From JAFGBM01 sp964564915 (GTDB lineage Bacteria > Actinomycetota > Actinomycetes > Actinomycetales > Demequinaceae), in assembly GCA_964564915.1 (NCBI GenBank), contig CAZMCU010000002.1, positions 1-64,000 of the forward strand: DNA of 64,000 nucleotides, read 5' to 3'. Every line of letters begins with the position of its first letter. The stretch's first letter is position 1. The position numbers and the translations under genes were made by a program. The notes under the pieces are model-generated. The model made no database searches, was not told the origin of the DNA, and saw only the letters and a program-made list of their open reading frames with translations. This document shows, in pieces, positions 43,529-52,344 of this stretch.

Positions 43529-45506
43529 GGAATCTCACATCCTTCGCGTTCTGCTGGATGAAGTTCCTGCGGCTCTCCACGTCCTCCCCCATGAGGATGG
43601 AGAACAACTCGTCCGCCGCGGCGGCATCGTCGAGCGTGATCTGAAGCAAGGTCCTCGACTCCGGGTTCATCGTCGTCTCCCACAGTTCCGAGTAGTCCAT
43701 CTCGCCCAGACCCTTGTACCGCTGGATGGCGTTTTCCTTCGGGACCTTCCTCCCTGCGCGGATCCCGTCCGCGATCATCACGTCACGTTCCCGTTCGGAA
43801 AAGGCGTATCCGTGTTCCCCACTCGACCACTTGATCCGGAAGAGGGGAGGTTGGGCGAGGTAGACGTAGCCCGTTTCGATGAGGGGCCGCATGTAACGGA
43901 ACAGCAGGGTCAGGAGAAGGGTGCGAATGTGCTGACCATCGACGTCGGCATCCGCCATCAACACGATCTTGTGATACCGGCACTTAGCGAGGTCGAAGTC
44001 TTCTCCAATCCCCGTCCCGAATGCCGTGATGAGCGCCTGGACCTCGGCGTTGGACAGGGCGCGGTCGAGACGGGTCTTCTCGACGTTGAGGATCTTCCCC
44101 CGAATAGGCAGGATCGCCTGGGTTCGAGGGTTGCGACCGCGAACGGCCGAACCTCCCGCCGAATCGCCCTCGACGATGAACACCTCCGACTCCGAGGCGT
44201 CCCTGCTCTGGCAGTCGCGAAGTTTACCCGGCATTCCCCCGGACTCCAGCAGTCCCTTGCGACGCGTCGCTTCGCGCGCCTTCCGGGCCGCCATGCGAGC
44301 GGCCGATGCCTGAATCGACTTTCGGATGATCTCTTTCGCGTCGGTCGGGTGCGAATCGAACCAACCCGTAAGCCGCTCCCCGACCACTTTCTGGACAAAC
44401 ACCTTCGCTTCGGTGTTTCCCAACTTGGTCTTGGTCTGGCCCTCGAACTGGGGTTCGCGCAACTTCACGGACACGACCGCCGTCAACCCTTCGCGAACGT
44501 CGTCGCCCGTGAGGTTGTCATCCTTGTCCTTGAGAATGCCCTTGTCCCGCGCGTACTTGTTCACGAGGGTCGTCAAAGCCGCGCGGAATCCTTCCTCGTG
44601 CGCCCCACCTTCCGTCGTCGCGATCGTATTTGCGTACGTGTAGACCGCCTCGGAATAGCCGTTGGTCCACTGCATGGCGATTTCGACGGAGATTCGCGCC
44701 TTAGGATCCTCCGCCTCGAACGAGATGACTTCCCGATGAACCAGATCAACCTTCTTGGTGTCGTTGAGGTGAGTGACGTAGTCGATAAGCCCGCCGTCGT
44801 ACCGATAGGTAACCGTCCTCGCCCCACCGTTGCCTTCCGGGTCGTCGACGATGTGTTCCGGCCGTTCGTCGACGAGGGTGATGGTGAGTCCCTTGTTGAG
44901 AAACGCCATCTGCTGAAACCGGTGTCGCAAAGTCTCGTAATCGAAGACCGTCGTCTCGAAGATCGACGTATTGGGCCAGAACGTGATAATGGTGCCGGTA
45001 TCGGATACCGCTTCCTCACGCTGGATCGGGGCGAGAGGTGCCCCAATGGCGTACGACTGCCGCCACACGTGACCCTCGCGGTGGATCTCCGCCTCGAGCC
45101 TTTCCGACAACGCGTTGACGACCGAAACCCCAACCCCGTGAAGGCCTCCGGACACCGCGTAACTGTCGCCCCCGAACTTTCCCCCCGCATGCAACACGGT
45201 GAGGACCACCTCAAGCGCCGATCGCCCTTCCGACTCGACGGTGTCGACGGGGATGCCCCGTCCGTCGTCGACAACGCGAACACCGCCGTCGGCGAGGAGG
45301 GTAACGACGATGCTGTCGCACTCCCCCGCAAGGGCCTCGTCAACGGAGTTGTCGACCACCTCGTAGACCAAATGGTGCAGGCCCCGCTCACCGGTCGAGC
45401 CGATGTACATTCCGGGACGCTTCCGCACCGCGTCAAGGCCTTCGAGGACGGTGATCGACGCGGCGTCGTAGTCGGGCGAGGGCGCCCGCCCGTTGGTTCC
45501 GGCCAC
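43518..45506 (-). CDS. gyrB: DNA gyrase subunit B
   Basis: ATPase subunit of gyrase. The GHKL site shows EVVDNSVDEALAG, DDGRGIPVD and GGLHGVGVSVVNALS; the TOPRIM domain shows EGDSAGGSA and LMADADVDGQHI. A 662-residue protein results from GTG 45506, which has GGAGGGG 8 nt upstream; an in-frame ATG at 45551 would add 15 residues that are not family-like. Its promoter probably lies in the 136 nt before the start, where TAGGAT and the palindrome GGCCCTAGGGCC (45576-45587) occur. Confidence 0.97.
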   Translation of the reverse strand: MAGTNGRAPSPDYDAASITVLEGLDAVRKRPGMYIGSTGERGLHHLVYEVVDNSVDEALAGECDSIVVTLLADGGVRVVDDGRGIPVDTVESEGRSALEVVLTVLHAGGKFGGDSYAVSGGLHGVGVSVVNALSERLEAEIHREGHVWRQSYAIGAPLAPIQREEAVSDTGTIITFWPNTSIFETTVFDYETLRHRFQQMAFLNKGLTITLVDERPEHIVDDPEGNGGARTVTYRYDGGLIDYVTHLNDTKKVDLVHREVISFEAEDPKARISVEIAMQWTNGYSEAVYTYANTIATTEGGAHEEGFRAALTTLVNKYARDKGILKDKDDNLTGDDVREGLTAVVSVKLREPQFEGQTKTKLGNTEAKVFVQKVVGERLTGWFDSHPTDAKEIIRKSIQASAARMAARKAREATRRKGLLESGGMPGKLRDCQSRDASESEVFIVEGDSAGGSAVRGRNPRTQAILPIRGKILNVEKTRLDRALSNAEVQALITAFGTGIGEDFDLAKCRYHKIVLMADADVDGQHIRTLLLTLLFRYMRPLIETGYVYLAQPPLFRIKWSSGEHGYAFSERERDVMIADGIRAGRKVPKENAIQRYKGLGEMDYSELWETTMNPESRTLLQITLDDAAAADELFSILMGEDVESRRNFIQQNAKDVRFLDI

Positions 45507-45642
45507 AGAGATCGCCCCTCCAAGCGCACAGCGCGGCTTGAGATGACACACGCGCTACTGAAAACCATCCTAGTCGGCCCTAGGGCCCTTCTCGCGCCAC
45601 TCACAGGGCATTCTGGGTGTTCTGACCACCTCGTTGGGCGCT

Positions 45643-46173
45643 CTATCCGTAGGTGTCTCGTGGGCCGCGGCCCTTGACCGTCCTTTGTCCCTTGACCCAG
45701 GACCTCCCGATCGGCTTGTCGACCCGCACCGATGTCACCACAACTCGGCCGACATTCTCGTTGAGCCGTTGAGCAATCTGCCCGGCCAGGATCGCCAGCT
45801 GATCGGCCCATGCCGTTGTTGTGGCCTGAAGCACCAGCACTCCGTCATCGAAACTCACGATCTCGCAATGGTCGGCGATTTCGTCTCCGACCACCTCTCG
45901 CCACCGCGCCGCGACGGACGCGACCTCAATACGTTCCGTCCAACCGAGGTGATCGAAGACGCTCGCGATTTCGCCTCCTACGGGTCGCGGCTCCCGTCCC
46001 TTCCCGTAGGGATTCGGGTCCACCGGGGCACTGGTGCCCCTTGGTTGTCGCTCCCGTGCAGCCGCCCCTGCGGGTTTCTTCGCCACCCCACGAACTCGCG
46101 CCCCGGCTTTGGCCCGATCCATTGCGGCCTTGGCTTGAGCGGCGGCGTCGGTCGACTTGTCGTCAGTCGCCAC
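45643..46173 (-). CDS. DUF721 / DciA-like helicase-loading protein
   Basis: A 176-residue protein. A basic Ala/Lys/Pro-rich N-terminal half is followed by the DUF721 domain: WREVVGDEIADHCEIVSFDD, VLVLQATTTAWADQLAIL and VVTSVRVDKPIG. DUF721 proteins between recF and gyrB in actinobacteria belong to the DciA group, which loads or recruits replicative helicase DnaB. It overlaps recF by 11 nt. Confidence 0.88.
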   Translation of the reverse strand: MATDDKSTDAAAQAKAAMDRAKAGARVRGVAKKPAGAAARERQPRGTSAPVDPNPYGKGREPRPVGGEIASVFDHLGWTERIEVASVAARWREVVGDEIADHCEIVSFDDGVLVLQATTTAWADQLAILAGQIAQRLNENVGRVVVTSVRVDKPIGRSWVKGQRTVKGRGPRDTYG

Positions 46174-47302
46174 GTTCGGTCACCTTTCCCGCCTCCACCA
46201 TTAACACGGTGCCCCCGAGACTCCCGGGAACGTCCTCGTCGACCGCCGCCGTGACGATCACCTGGTGCGCCTGGCCAACCCTTGCGGCAAGCGCCGCACG
46301 TCGACCCGAGTCTAATTCCGCAAACACGTCGTCGAGAAGGAGGACCGGCTCCCCGTCGTCGTCCGAATCCGGGCCCCCCTCCGAGGTCAGCAACGAGTAC
46401 GTCCCCAACCGAAGCGCAAGGGCCGTCGACCACGACTCGCCATGGCTCGCGTAGCCGCGCGCGGGCAATGCTCCTACGGTGATTTCGAGATCGTCCCGAT
46501 GGGGCCCGACGAGACAGACCCCCCTGTCGATCTCTCGTGTCCGCTGCCGATCGATTTGCCGAAGAAGCCACGCCTCGATTTCCCCTTCGCTCCAATCGAT
46601 GAACCCCTCCGCGGCCTCGTCGGTGGTGACGTAGCGAAGTTCGCACGGACCGTATCCGCCGGTGACCTCCTCGTACTCTGTCGCCACGTACGGACCGAGC
46701 GCCGCCGTCACATCGAGCCGTGCCCGCATGATGCGGGCCCCCAATGCGGCAAGTTTGTCATCCCAGATTTCTAGCGTTGGGTGGTCGCCCTTCCGTCCTC
46801 TCATGGTCTTGAGGAGGGTGGCGCGTTGGCGGACGACACGGTCGTAGTCGGAGAGGTCCCCCGCAAGCTTGGGCATCATCGTCACACCAACCTCATCGAG
46901 GAACCGGCGGCGCCCGGAAGGATCTCCTTTGACGAGATCGAGGTCCTCTGGCGAGAAGACGACCGTGCGCAAAATCCCCAGGATCTCCCTCGATTTCACC
47001 ACTGAGGAATTAAGCCGCGCGGAACTCCCCTTTCCCGGTGCAATCGTTACCTCAAGACCGAGTGATCTCTTCGCCTTTTCGACCGTAGCCCGTACCACCG
47101 CGGCTTTGGCGCCGGCGCGGATAAGCGCGGCGTCCCCCGCGACACGGTGACTGGACAATGCGCTGAGGTATCGAACGGCCTCGATGATGTTGGTCTTGCC
47201 TGCACCATTTCTCCCGAGGAGCGTGACGGTGCCCATCGGAAACTCGACGAGCAACTCCTCATACGAGCGGAAGTCCGTAAGCGCGAGCCGACTGACGCGC
47301 AT
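46163..47302 (-). CDS. recF: DNA replication and repair protein RecF
   Basis: SMC-like ATPase for single-strand gap repair. Walker A is LLGRNGAGKTNIIEAV near residue 30; RFLDEVGVTMMP and the C-terminal signature with Walker B LLLDDVFAELDSGRRAAL follow. 379 residues is the normal size. It starts 3 nt after the end of dnaN and overlaps dciA at its 3' end, so dnaN-recF-dciA form one unit. Confidence 0.97.
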   Translation of the reverse strand: MRVSRLALTDFRSYEELLVEFPMGTVTLLGRNGAGKTNIIEAVRYLSALSSHRVAGDAALIRAGAKAAVVRATVEKAKRSLGLEVTIAPGKGSSARLNSSVVKSREILGILRTVVFSPEDLDLVKGDPSGRRRFLDEVGVTMMPKLAGDLSDYDRVVRQRATLLKTMRGRKGDHPTLEIWDDKLAALGARIMRARLDVTAALGPYVATEYEEVTGGYGPCELRYVTTDEAAEGFIDWSEGEIEAWLLRQIDRQRTREIDRGVCLVGPHRDDLEITVGALPARGYASHGESWSTALALRLGTYSLLTSEGGPDSDDDGEPVLLLDDVFAELDSGRRAALAARVGQAHQVIVTAAVDEDVPGSLGGTVLMVEAGKVTERGD

Positions 47303-47305
47303 GCC

Positions 47306-48433
47306 CTACGACGCGATGCGAATGGGCACCAAGAGGTAACGGAACTCCGATGCCAGCGCGCCCCCAGGCTTGTCGATCCCCGTGAACTCCACCGGTTTCG
47401 TTTCTTGAAGAAACCCTAGGCGGACGTATTCGGTCGTCATCGCATTCAAACCATCAAGAAGGTAATGGGGGTTGAACGCGACCGTAATGTCCTCTCCCTC
47501 AAGTTCGGTCTCGAGTGCTTCTGACGCCTGCGCGTCTTCCGTTTGACCTGCGTCGAGGAGAACCTCTCCTTGAGTGAACGCTAACCGCACGGAGCTATTT
47601 CGTTCGGTCACAAGAGACACCCGTCGGGTCGCGTCAACGAGTTCACTGGTCTTCACCACAGCGGTTATCGGCGACGATTCGGGGAACAACCGACGAACGG
47701 GTGGGTACTCCCCGTCCATAAGAAGGGACGTCGAAACCAAACCACCCGCGGAGAATCCGATAAGGGTCACGTCCGTGTCCGTCGACAACGCCACCTGGAC
47801 TTCTCCCGACCCCAGCGCCCGTGCGGTATCGAGCAAGGTCTTGGCGCGAACTAAAGCAACTGCTGACATTTTCGTGGAGGACGGTTCCCAGTTGAGCGTT
47901 CGAAGGGCCAAGCGGTATCGATCGGTAGCGAGCAAATCGACTTGGGATCCTTCGATCTCCATGCGCACACCCGTGAGAATGGGCAAGGTTTCGTCACGAG
48001 ACGCGGCCGCCGTTACTTGTGTCACCGCTTGTTGAAATGCCGTTCCATCGACGATGCCCGATTGCCCCGGAAGTTCCGGAAGAGTGGGGTATTGGTCCAC
48101 CGGCATCGTCGCCAAAGCAAACCTACTTGCCCCACACGTCACTACAACTTTCGTTCCTTCAACGCTGAACTCCACGGGTCTGCTCGGAAGGGCATTGGCG
48201 ATTTCCTTCAGCAAACGCCCCGAGACCAGGGTGGTGCCTTCCGCAACGACTTCGGCCGCGACATCGGACCGGGCAGAGACTTCGTAGTCGAAACTGGAGA
48301 ACTTGACCGTCCCCGCTCGTTCCGCATCGATCTTCACCCCTGCCAACACCGGTGTCGGTGGACGACTAGGAATGGCGCGCGACGTCCATGCCACCGCATC
48401 GGCCAACACATCACGATCGATGGAGAACTTCAT
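47306..48433 (-). CDS. dnaN: DNA polymerase III beta sliding clamp
   Basis: Ring-shaped processivity factor. The 375-residue protein shows the three-domain clamp pattern: MKFSIDRDVLADAVAW, ASRDETLPILTGVRMEIEG and the last segment KPVEFTGIDKPGGALASEFRYLLVPIR. AGGAG is upstream of the ATG. Its promoter must lie in the origin region between dnaA and dnaN. Confidence 0.97.
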   Translation of the reverse strand: MKFSIDRDVLADAVAWTSRAIPSRPPTPVLAGVKIDAERAGTVKFSSFDYEVSARSDVAAEVVAEGTTLVSGRLLKEIANALPSRPVEFSVEGTKVVVTCGASRFALATMPVDQYPTLPELPGQSGIVDGTAFQQAVTQVTAAASRDETLPILTGVRMEIEGSQVDLLATDRYRLALRTLNWEPSSTKMSAVALVRAKTLLDTARALGSGEVQVALSTDTDVTLIGFSAGGLVSTSLLMDGEYPPVRRLFPESSPITAVVKTSELVDATRRVSLVTERNSSVRLAFTQGEVLLDAGQTEDAQASEALETELEGEDITVAFNPHYLLDGLNAMTTEYVRLGFLQETKPVEFTGIDKPGGALASEFRYLLVPIRIAS

Positions 48434-48856
48434 AGGTAACTCCTCGCTTTTTGGCTGCGCTGAGCCACAGACTACGCCAAAGGAACCCCTCGTGAGGGAG
48501 GGTCTTGGGGCGTGCCAACGAGAACGGTGAGGCTATGAACGCGGGATCTTAGTCAAGGAGAAAGAACCAGTAGTCATAGTAGGTGGGGGAAAACTGGGGA
48601 AAGAACGAGAAACCCGAGGTAGAAGGGCCGTAACGACGTGGAGGGCTTGTGGATGGGGGAGGGGGGAAAGGTAACAGTGAAGGATGTCGTCGGGGCGTGG
48701 GGTGGAACAGAGGAGAGTTACTCACAGAGGTTCCCCAGAAATCGTGAGATGTTCAAGGAGAATCCACAGGGTTATTCACAAGTGTGCAATTCAACGGATT
48801 TCCATTAGCACGACGATGCCGGTCGCGCAATACCCTCACGGGCGTTCTCGGCTTAC
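48434..48856. other. putative replication origin region (oriC) between dnaA and dnaN
   Basis: A 423-nt gap without an ORF. Four degenerate DnaA boxes are visible: TTATTCACA (48772-48780), GAATCCACA (48760-48768, 12 nt from the former, same direction), TTACTCACA (48718-48726) and TGTGGATGG (48649-48657, reverse). From about 48530 to 48720 the plus strand is strongly purine rich. A clear AT-rich unwinding element is not evident. The dnaN promoter should also be here. DnaA-like boxes near 50279 upstream of dnaA make that region an alternative or second element. Confidence 0.7.
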
Positions 48857-50245
48857 CTATGAACGAGCTTGTTGCTTGATGCGAGCATGAATTTCCGTGA
48901 CCTGGTTGTACATCTGGCGTCGTTGGGCGATCTGATCCTCAACCTTCTTGACCGCGTACATGACGGTGGTGTGATCTTTGCCGCCGAAGTGTTCTCCGAT
49001 TTTGGGCAGGGATAGATCGGTCAGTTGACGGCAGAGATACATCGCGATTTGCCGGGCCGTGACGTAGACGCGAGAGCGCGACGTTCCCGTTAGCTCGTCC
49101 ATGGTGATACCGAAGTACTCGGCCGTCTTCCCGATGATGGTCGATGCGGTGACTTCAGAATCGTCGTCGCTGATGAGGTCTTTGAGGACAACTTGGGCCA
49201 GGCTGAGGTCGACGGGTTGTTTGTTGAGGGCTCCGAAAGCGGTTACGCGAATGAGTGCCCCTTCGAGTTCACGAATGTTGGTCGTGATGTTCGAGGCGAT
49301 GTATCCGAGAACGTCGTCGGGCGCGTGAACCGCGTTGCCGGCAGCCTTTTTGCGAAGGATCGCGATACGCGTTTCGAGATCGGGGGCTTGAACATCGGTC
49401 ATGAGGCCCCACTCGAAACGCGTGCGCATGCGCTCTTCGATTCCCGCGAGGTTTCGAGGCGAAACGTCGGATGTGATGACGACGTGCTTGCCCGCGTTGT
49501 GCAAGGCGTTGAACGTGTGGAAGAACTCCTCGAGCGTTTGTTCTTTGCCCTGCAGGAACTGGATGTCGTCGATCAGCAAAATGTCGACTTCGCGGTAGTG
49601 CCGTTTGAAAGCTGCCTTGCGATCGTCGCGGATGGCGTTGATGAAGTCGTTGGTGAACTCTTCGGAGTTGACGTAGCGCACGCGCATCTGCGGTCGGAGG
49701 TGTCGCGTGTAATGGCCGATCGCGTGAAGGAGATGCGTCTTACCCAATCCGGAATCCCCGTAGATGAACAGCGGGTTGTAGGTCTTTCCCGGAGCTTCCG
49801 CAACCGCGAGTGCCGCGGCGTGCGCGAAGCGATTCGACGCCCCAATGACGAACGTGTCGAAGGTGTAGCGAGGGTTGAGGTGGGGGTCATCGGAGGCGGT
49901 CGGCTTTGCACGCTTCTTCTTAGAGCCCGTGACTTCGAGCTGCGTACTGTCGTCGATCACCTCGGGAGGGACGACGCTCGAATCGACGGTGACGGCGAAC
50001 CGAACGTCTCGCTTGAGTACCGAGGAGAGCGCGGTGGTGATGGGATCGCGGAGTTGGCTCTCCAGGTGGTTCTTGGTGAAGTCCTCCGCCACCGCGAGAA
50101 ACACGTTGTCGTCGACGATCGCCAGGGGTTTGACCAGACGAAGGAAGGAGCGGTTCTGGGCGGTCAGGGTATCCGTCGCGCGAAGCACGTCGAGCGCCTT
50201 TGACCATACGGTGTCGACGCCGTCTTCCGTAGCAATGCCCGCCAT
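48857..50245 (-). CDS. dnaA: chromosomal replication initiator protein DnaA
   Basis: Opens the origin and loads helicase. The 462-residue protein has domain I (residues 1-90), a short linker with a basic KKKRAKP stretch, the AAA+ domain with Walker A GDSGLGKTHLLHAIG and Walker B DILLIDDIQFLQGKEQTLEEF (two neighbouring pieces), and the DNA-binding domain ending in LPKIGEHFGGKDHTTVMYA. Domain II is short compared with Streptomyces DnaA. It is divergent from rpmH. TTGTGCACA (50279-50287) upstream may be a DnaA box for autoregulation. Confidence 0.97.
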   Translation of the reverse strand: MAGIATEDGVDTVWSKALDVLRATDTLTAQNRSFLRLVKPLAIVDDNVFLAVAEDFTKNHLESQLRDPITTALSSVLKRDVRFAVTVDSSVVPPEVIDDSTQLEVTGSKKKRAKPTASDDPHLNPRYTFDTFVIGASNRFAHAAALAVAEAPGKTYNPLFIYGDSGLGKTHLLHAIGHYTRHLRPQMRVRYVNSEEFTNDFINAIRDDRKAAFKRHYREVDILLIDDIQFLQGKEQTLEEFFHTFNALHNAGKHVVITSDVSPRNLAGIEERMRTRFEWGLMTDVQAPDLETRIAILRKKAAGNAVHAPDDVLGYIASNITTNIRELEGALIRVTAFGALNKQPVDLSLAQVVLKDLISDDDSEVTASTIIGKTAEYFGITMDELTGTSRSRVYVTARQIAMYLCRQLTDLSLPKIGEHFGGKDHTTVMYAVKKVEDQIAQRRQMYNQVTEIHARIKQQARS

Positions 50246-50371
50246 TTGCCCGTCCCGTCCGCCATTCTCTCCACAGGTTTGTGCACACCGGTAGAAGGCT
50301 CGTCACCCAATCGTTACCCATCATGCCGCGTGTCGGTGCGTCGCGCCATCGTTCCGTCGTTGGAGCCTAGT

Positions 50372-50396
50372 ACGTTCGGCCAGTGGTGCCGAACGT
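50372..50396. repeat. 9-bp inverted repeat between dnaA and rpmH
   Basis: ACGTTCGGC and GCCGAACGT are perfect complements around a 7-nt centre. The element sits 13 nt before the -35 box of rpmH and 126 nt before dnaA. It could be an operator shared by the divergent genes or a hairpin. Confidence 0.5.
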
Positions 50397-50409
50397 GAGG
50401 CGAAGAGAT

Positions 50410-50438
50410 TTGACGGGCCCCGAGCGATAACGTACCGT
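50410..50438 (+). promoter_or_regulatory. housekeeping promoter of rpmH-rnpA-yidD-yidC
   Basis: TTGACG (50410-50415) and TACCGT (50433-50438) are separated by 17 nt, a good fit to the primary sigma factor. A leader of about 36 nt to the GTG of rpmH follows. Confidence 0.65.
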
Positions 50439-50480
50439 TGTCGCGCCGATTCAACTTCCCCGATCCCCCGGAGCCCCCTC

Positions 50481-50618
50481 GTGAGCAAGCGTACGTTTCA
50501 GCCGAACAACCGCCGTCGCGCCAAGGTGCACGGTTTCCGGTTGCGCATGCGTACGCGTGCGGGACGGGCGATCCTGACGGCCCGTAGGCGAAAGGGCCGC
50601 GAAAGCCTGTCTGCCTAG
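50481..50618 (+). CDS. rpmH: 50S ribosomal protein L34
   Basis: A 45-residue very basic protein: SKRTFQPNNRRRAKVHGF, RLRMRTRAGRAILTARRRKG and the ending RESLSA. This is the complete L34 pattern and the normal length. GTG is the start. rnpA begins on the base after its stop. Confidence 0.97.
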   Translation: MSKRTFQPNNRRRAKVHGFRLRMRTRAGRAILTARRRKGRESLSA

Positions 50619-50963
50619 GTGCTTCCTCCCAGCCTGCGGATGCGGGCGGCCACGGACTTCAGCACCGTGATGCGCCGCGGGACGGCGAGCGGGCGGACAA
50701 CCGTCGTCGTGCACGCCGGACGAATCGAAGGACCTCGTCGCGTTGTGGGTTTTGCCGTCTCTCGAGCGGTCGGAAACGCCGTCACCCGGAACACCGTCAA
50801 ACGTCGACTGAGGGCGATCGTCGCGGAGGTCCTTCCCACACTTCCTGGGGGAACGGGGCTCGTTATCCGTGCGCTTCCCCGTGCGGCAACGGCGTCGTTT
50901 GCGGAATTGTCGACGGACGTTCGCGGGGCAACGACGGCGTGCATGGAAAAGGGGTCGTCGTGA
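50619..50963 (+). CDS. rnpA: ribonuclease P protein component
   Basis: Protein subunit that helps RNase P RNA mature tRNA 5' ends. The 114-residue protein has SLRMRAATDFSTVMRRG and the family RNR-like motif in RAVGNAVTRNTVKRRLRAIV. It starts directly after rpmH (GTG) and overlaps yidD by 4 nt. The RNA subunit gene is not in this window. Confidence 0.95.
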   Translation: MLPPSLRMRAATDFSTVMRRGTASGRTTVVVHAGRIEGPRRVVGFAVSRAVGNAVTRNTVKRRLRAIVAEVLPTLPGGTGLVIRALPRAATASFAELSTDVRGATTACMEKGSS

Positions 50964-51286
50964 AGACCGTGGTGAGAGTGGCACGCGGGATCCTTCTCCT
51001 TCCCCGGTGGATAGGGATGGGACTCATTCGGTTGTACCAATGGACCCTCTCGCCGCTGATCGGCCCACGTTGCCGGTACTATCCCTCGTGTTCGCATTAT
51101 GGCTACACCGCGGTTGAGCGATATGGACTGATCAAGGGGTCGGCGCTCGCCGGATGGCGTATCCTCAGGTGCAACCCGTGGAGTTATGGCGGTGTCGATG
51201 ACGTCCCGGCGATCGGTGAACCGCTGTTCCGCCGGAAGGCGATCGTGAACGGGCAAGAAGGGGCGACCCCATCGGTCGCCCAGTGA
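50960..51286 (+). CDS. yidD: membrane protein insertion efficiency factor YidD
   Basis: Small membrane-associated protein that helps YidC. The conserved core LYQWTLSPLIGPRCRYYPSCSHYG with its cysteines is followed by YGLIKGSALAGWRILRCNPW, also conserved. GTG 50960 overlaps the rnpA stop as GTGA and gives 108 residues. yidC follows after 14 nt. Confidence 0.95.
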   Translation: MKTVVRVARGILLLPRWIGMGLIRLYQWTLSPLIGPRCRYYPSCSHYGYTAVERYGLIKGSALAGWRILRCNPWSYGGVDDVPAIGEPLFRRKAIVNGQEGATPSVAQ

Positions 51287-51300
51287 CGTAAGGGGATTTC

Positions 51301-52326
51301 GTGAGTTTGTTTACCGGGTTGATGGACCTCCTGTCCAAAGCCGTTGCCTACGTCCTGGTGGGGTTCGAGAAGGCGTTCGAGTTGTTCGGCGCCGACCCCC
51401 AGAGCGGCGTCACGTGGGCGCTTTCCATCGTCGGCCTCGTCATCGTCATTCGTACCCTGCTCATCCCCCTGTTCGTCAAACAGATCAAGGCGACGCGGGC
51501 GCAGCAGTTGATCGCCCCCGATCTGAAGAAGATCCAACAGAAGTACAAGGGGAAGAAGGACCAGGCGTCGCGCGAGGCCATGAGCCGGGAAACGATGGCG
51601 CTGTACCAGAAGCACAAGACCAACCCCTTCGCGTCGTGCCTGCCCATGCTCGTTCAGGCCCCCATCTTCTTCGCACTTTTCCGGGTGCTTCGAACCCACC
51701 TCTTGCCCTTCCGTAATCCGGATGGGACGTTCCAGCTCAACCCGGACGGAAGCCATGTGTTCAAGGGCTTCGGTCCGATTACCCCGACGTTGCAGGAGGC
51801 GGCCTACAACGCGAAAGTGTTCGGGGCGAGGATCGCGTTCTCCTTCAACAGCCCGGTCGAGACCGTGAATGGGGTGGCGACGGGGGACACCTCCGGCGCC
51901 GGCACGGTGCGGATGGTGGCGGGCATCCTCGTCGTCGCCATGATGCTGACGACCTTCCTCACCCAACGGCAGATCACCCGCAAGAACATGCCGCAAGCGG
52001 CGCTCGAGGGTTCCGCGGCGCAGACGATGAAGCTCATGACCTGGATGATGCCCGGCGTGTTCCTCATTTCTGGACCGCTGTTCCCGATCGGGGTGCTGAT
52101 CTACTGGACGACGAGCAACCTGTGGACGATGGGACAGCAGTACTACGTCATCCGACGCAACCCCACGCCAGGCTCGGAGGCCGAGAAGGCATTCCTGGAG
52201 CGCAAGGCCCGCAAGGCGGCGGCGCAGGGGATCGTGGAGATGATCGAGCCCGAAGAAGAAGTCGAGGCACCCCGTGTCACGACGCAGCGCCAGCAGCCGA
52301 AGCGCAAGAACCGCAAGCGCCGGTAG
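51301..52326 (+). CDS. yidC: membrane protein insertase YidC
   Basis: Inserts and folds inner-membrane proteins. The 341-residue protein lacks the large periplasmic domain of Gram-negative YidC, as in other actinobacteria. RTLLIPLFVKQIKATRAQQ carries the conserved Arg of the groove; FASCLPMLVQAPIFFALFRV is the family helix. About five membrane segments are seen. The C-terminus is strongly basic (QQPKRKNRKRR), as in members that touch the ribosome. AAGGGGA precedes the GTG. Confidence 0.95.
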   Translation: MSLFTGLMDLLSKAVAYVLVGFEKAFELFGADPQSGVTWALSIVGLVIVIRTLLIPLFVKQIKATRAQQLIAPDLKKIQQKYKGKKDQASREAMSRETMALYQKHKTNPFASCLPMLVQAPIFFALFRVLRTHLLPFRNPDGTFQLNPDGSHVFKGFGPITPTLQEAAYNAKVFGARIAFSFNSPVETVNGVATGDTSGAGTVRMVAGILVVAMMLTTFLTQRQITRKNMPQAALEGSAAQTMKLMTWMMPGVFLISGPLFPIGVLIYWTTSNLWTMGQQYYVIRRNPTPGSEAEKAFLERKARKAAAQGIVEMIEPEEEVEAPRVTTQRQQPKRKNRKRR

Positions 52327-52344
52327 ACCCGACAAAGGATCGCC

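Noticed and set aside
45576..45587. 12-nt palindrome GGCCCTAGGGCC upstream of gyrB as an operator
   Set aside because: Too short and GC rich to stand out by itself; noted only in the gyrB entry.
43812..45677. 621-codon plus-strand frame opposite gyrB
   Set aside because: Antisense shadow of a conserved gene; composition is not protein-like.
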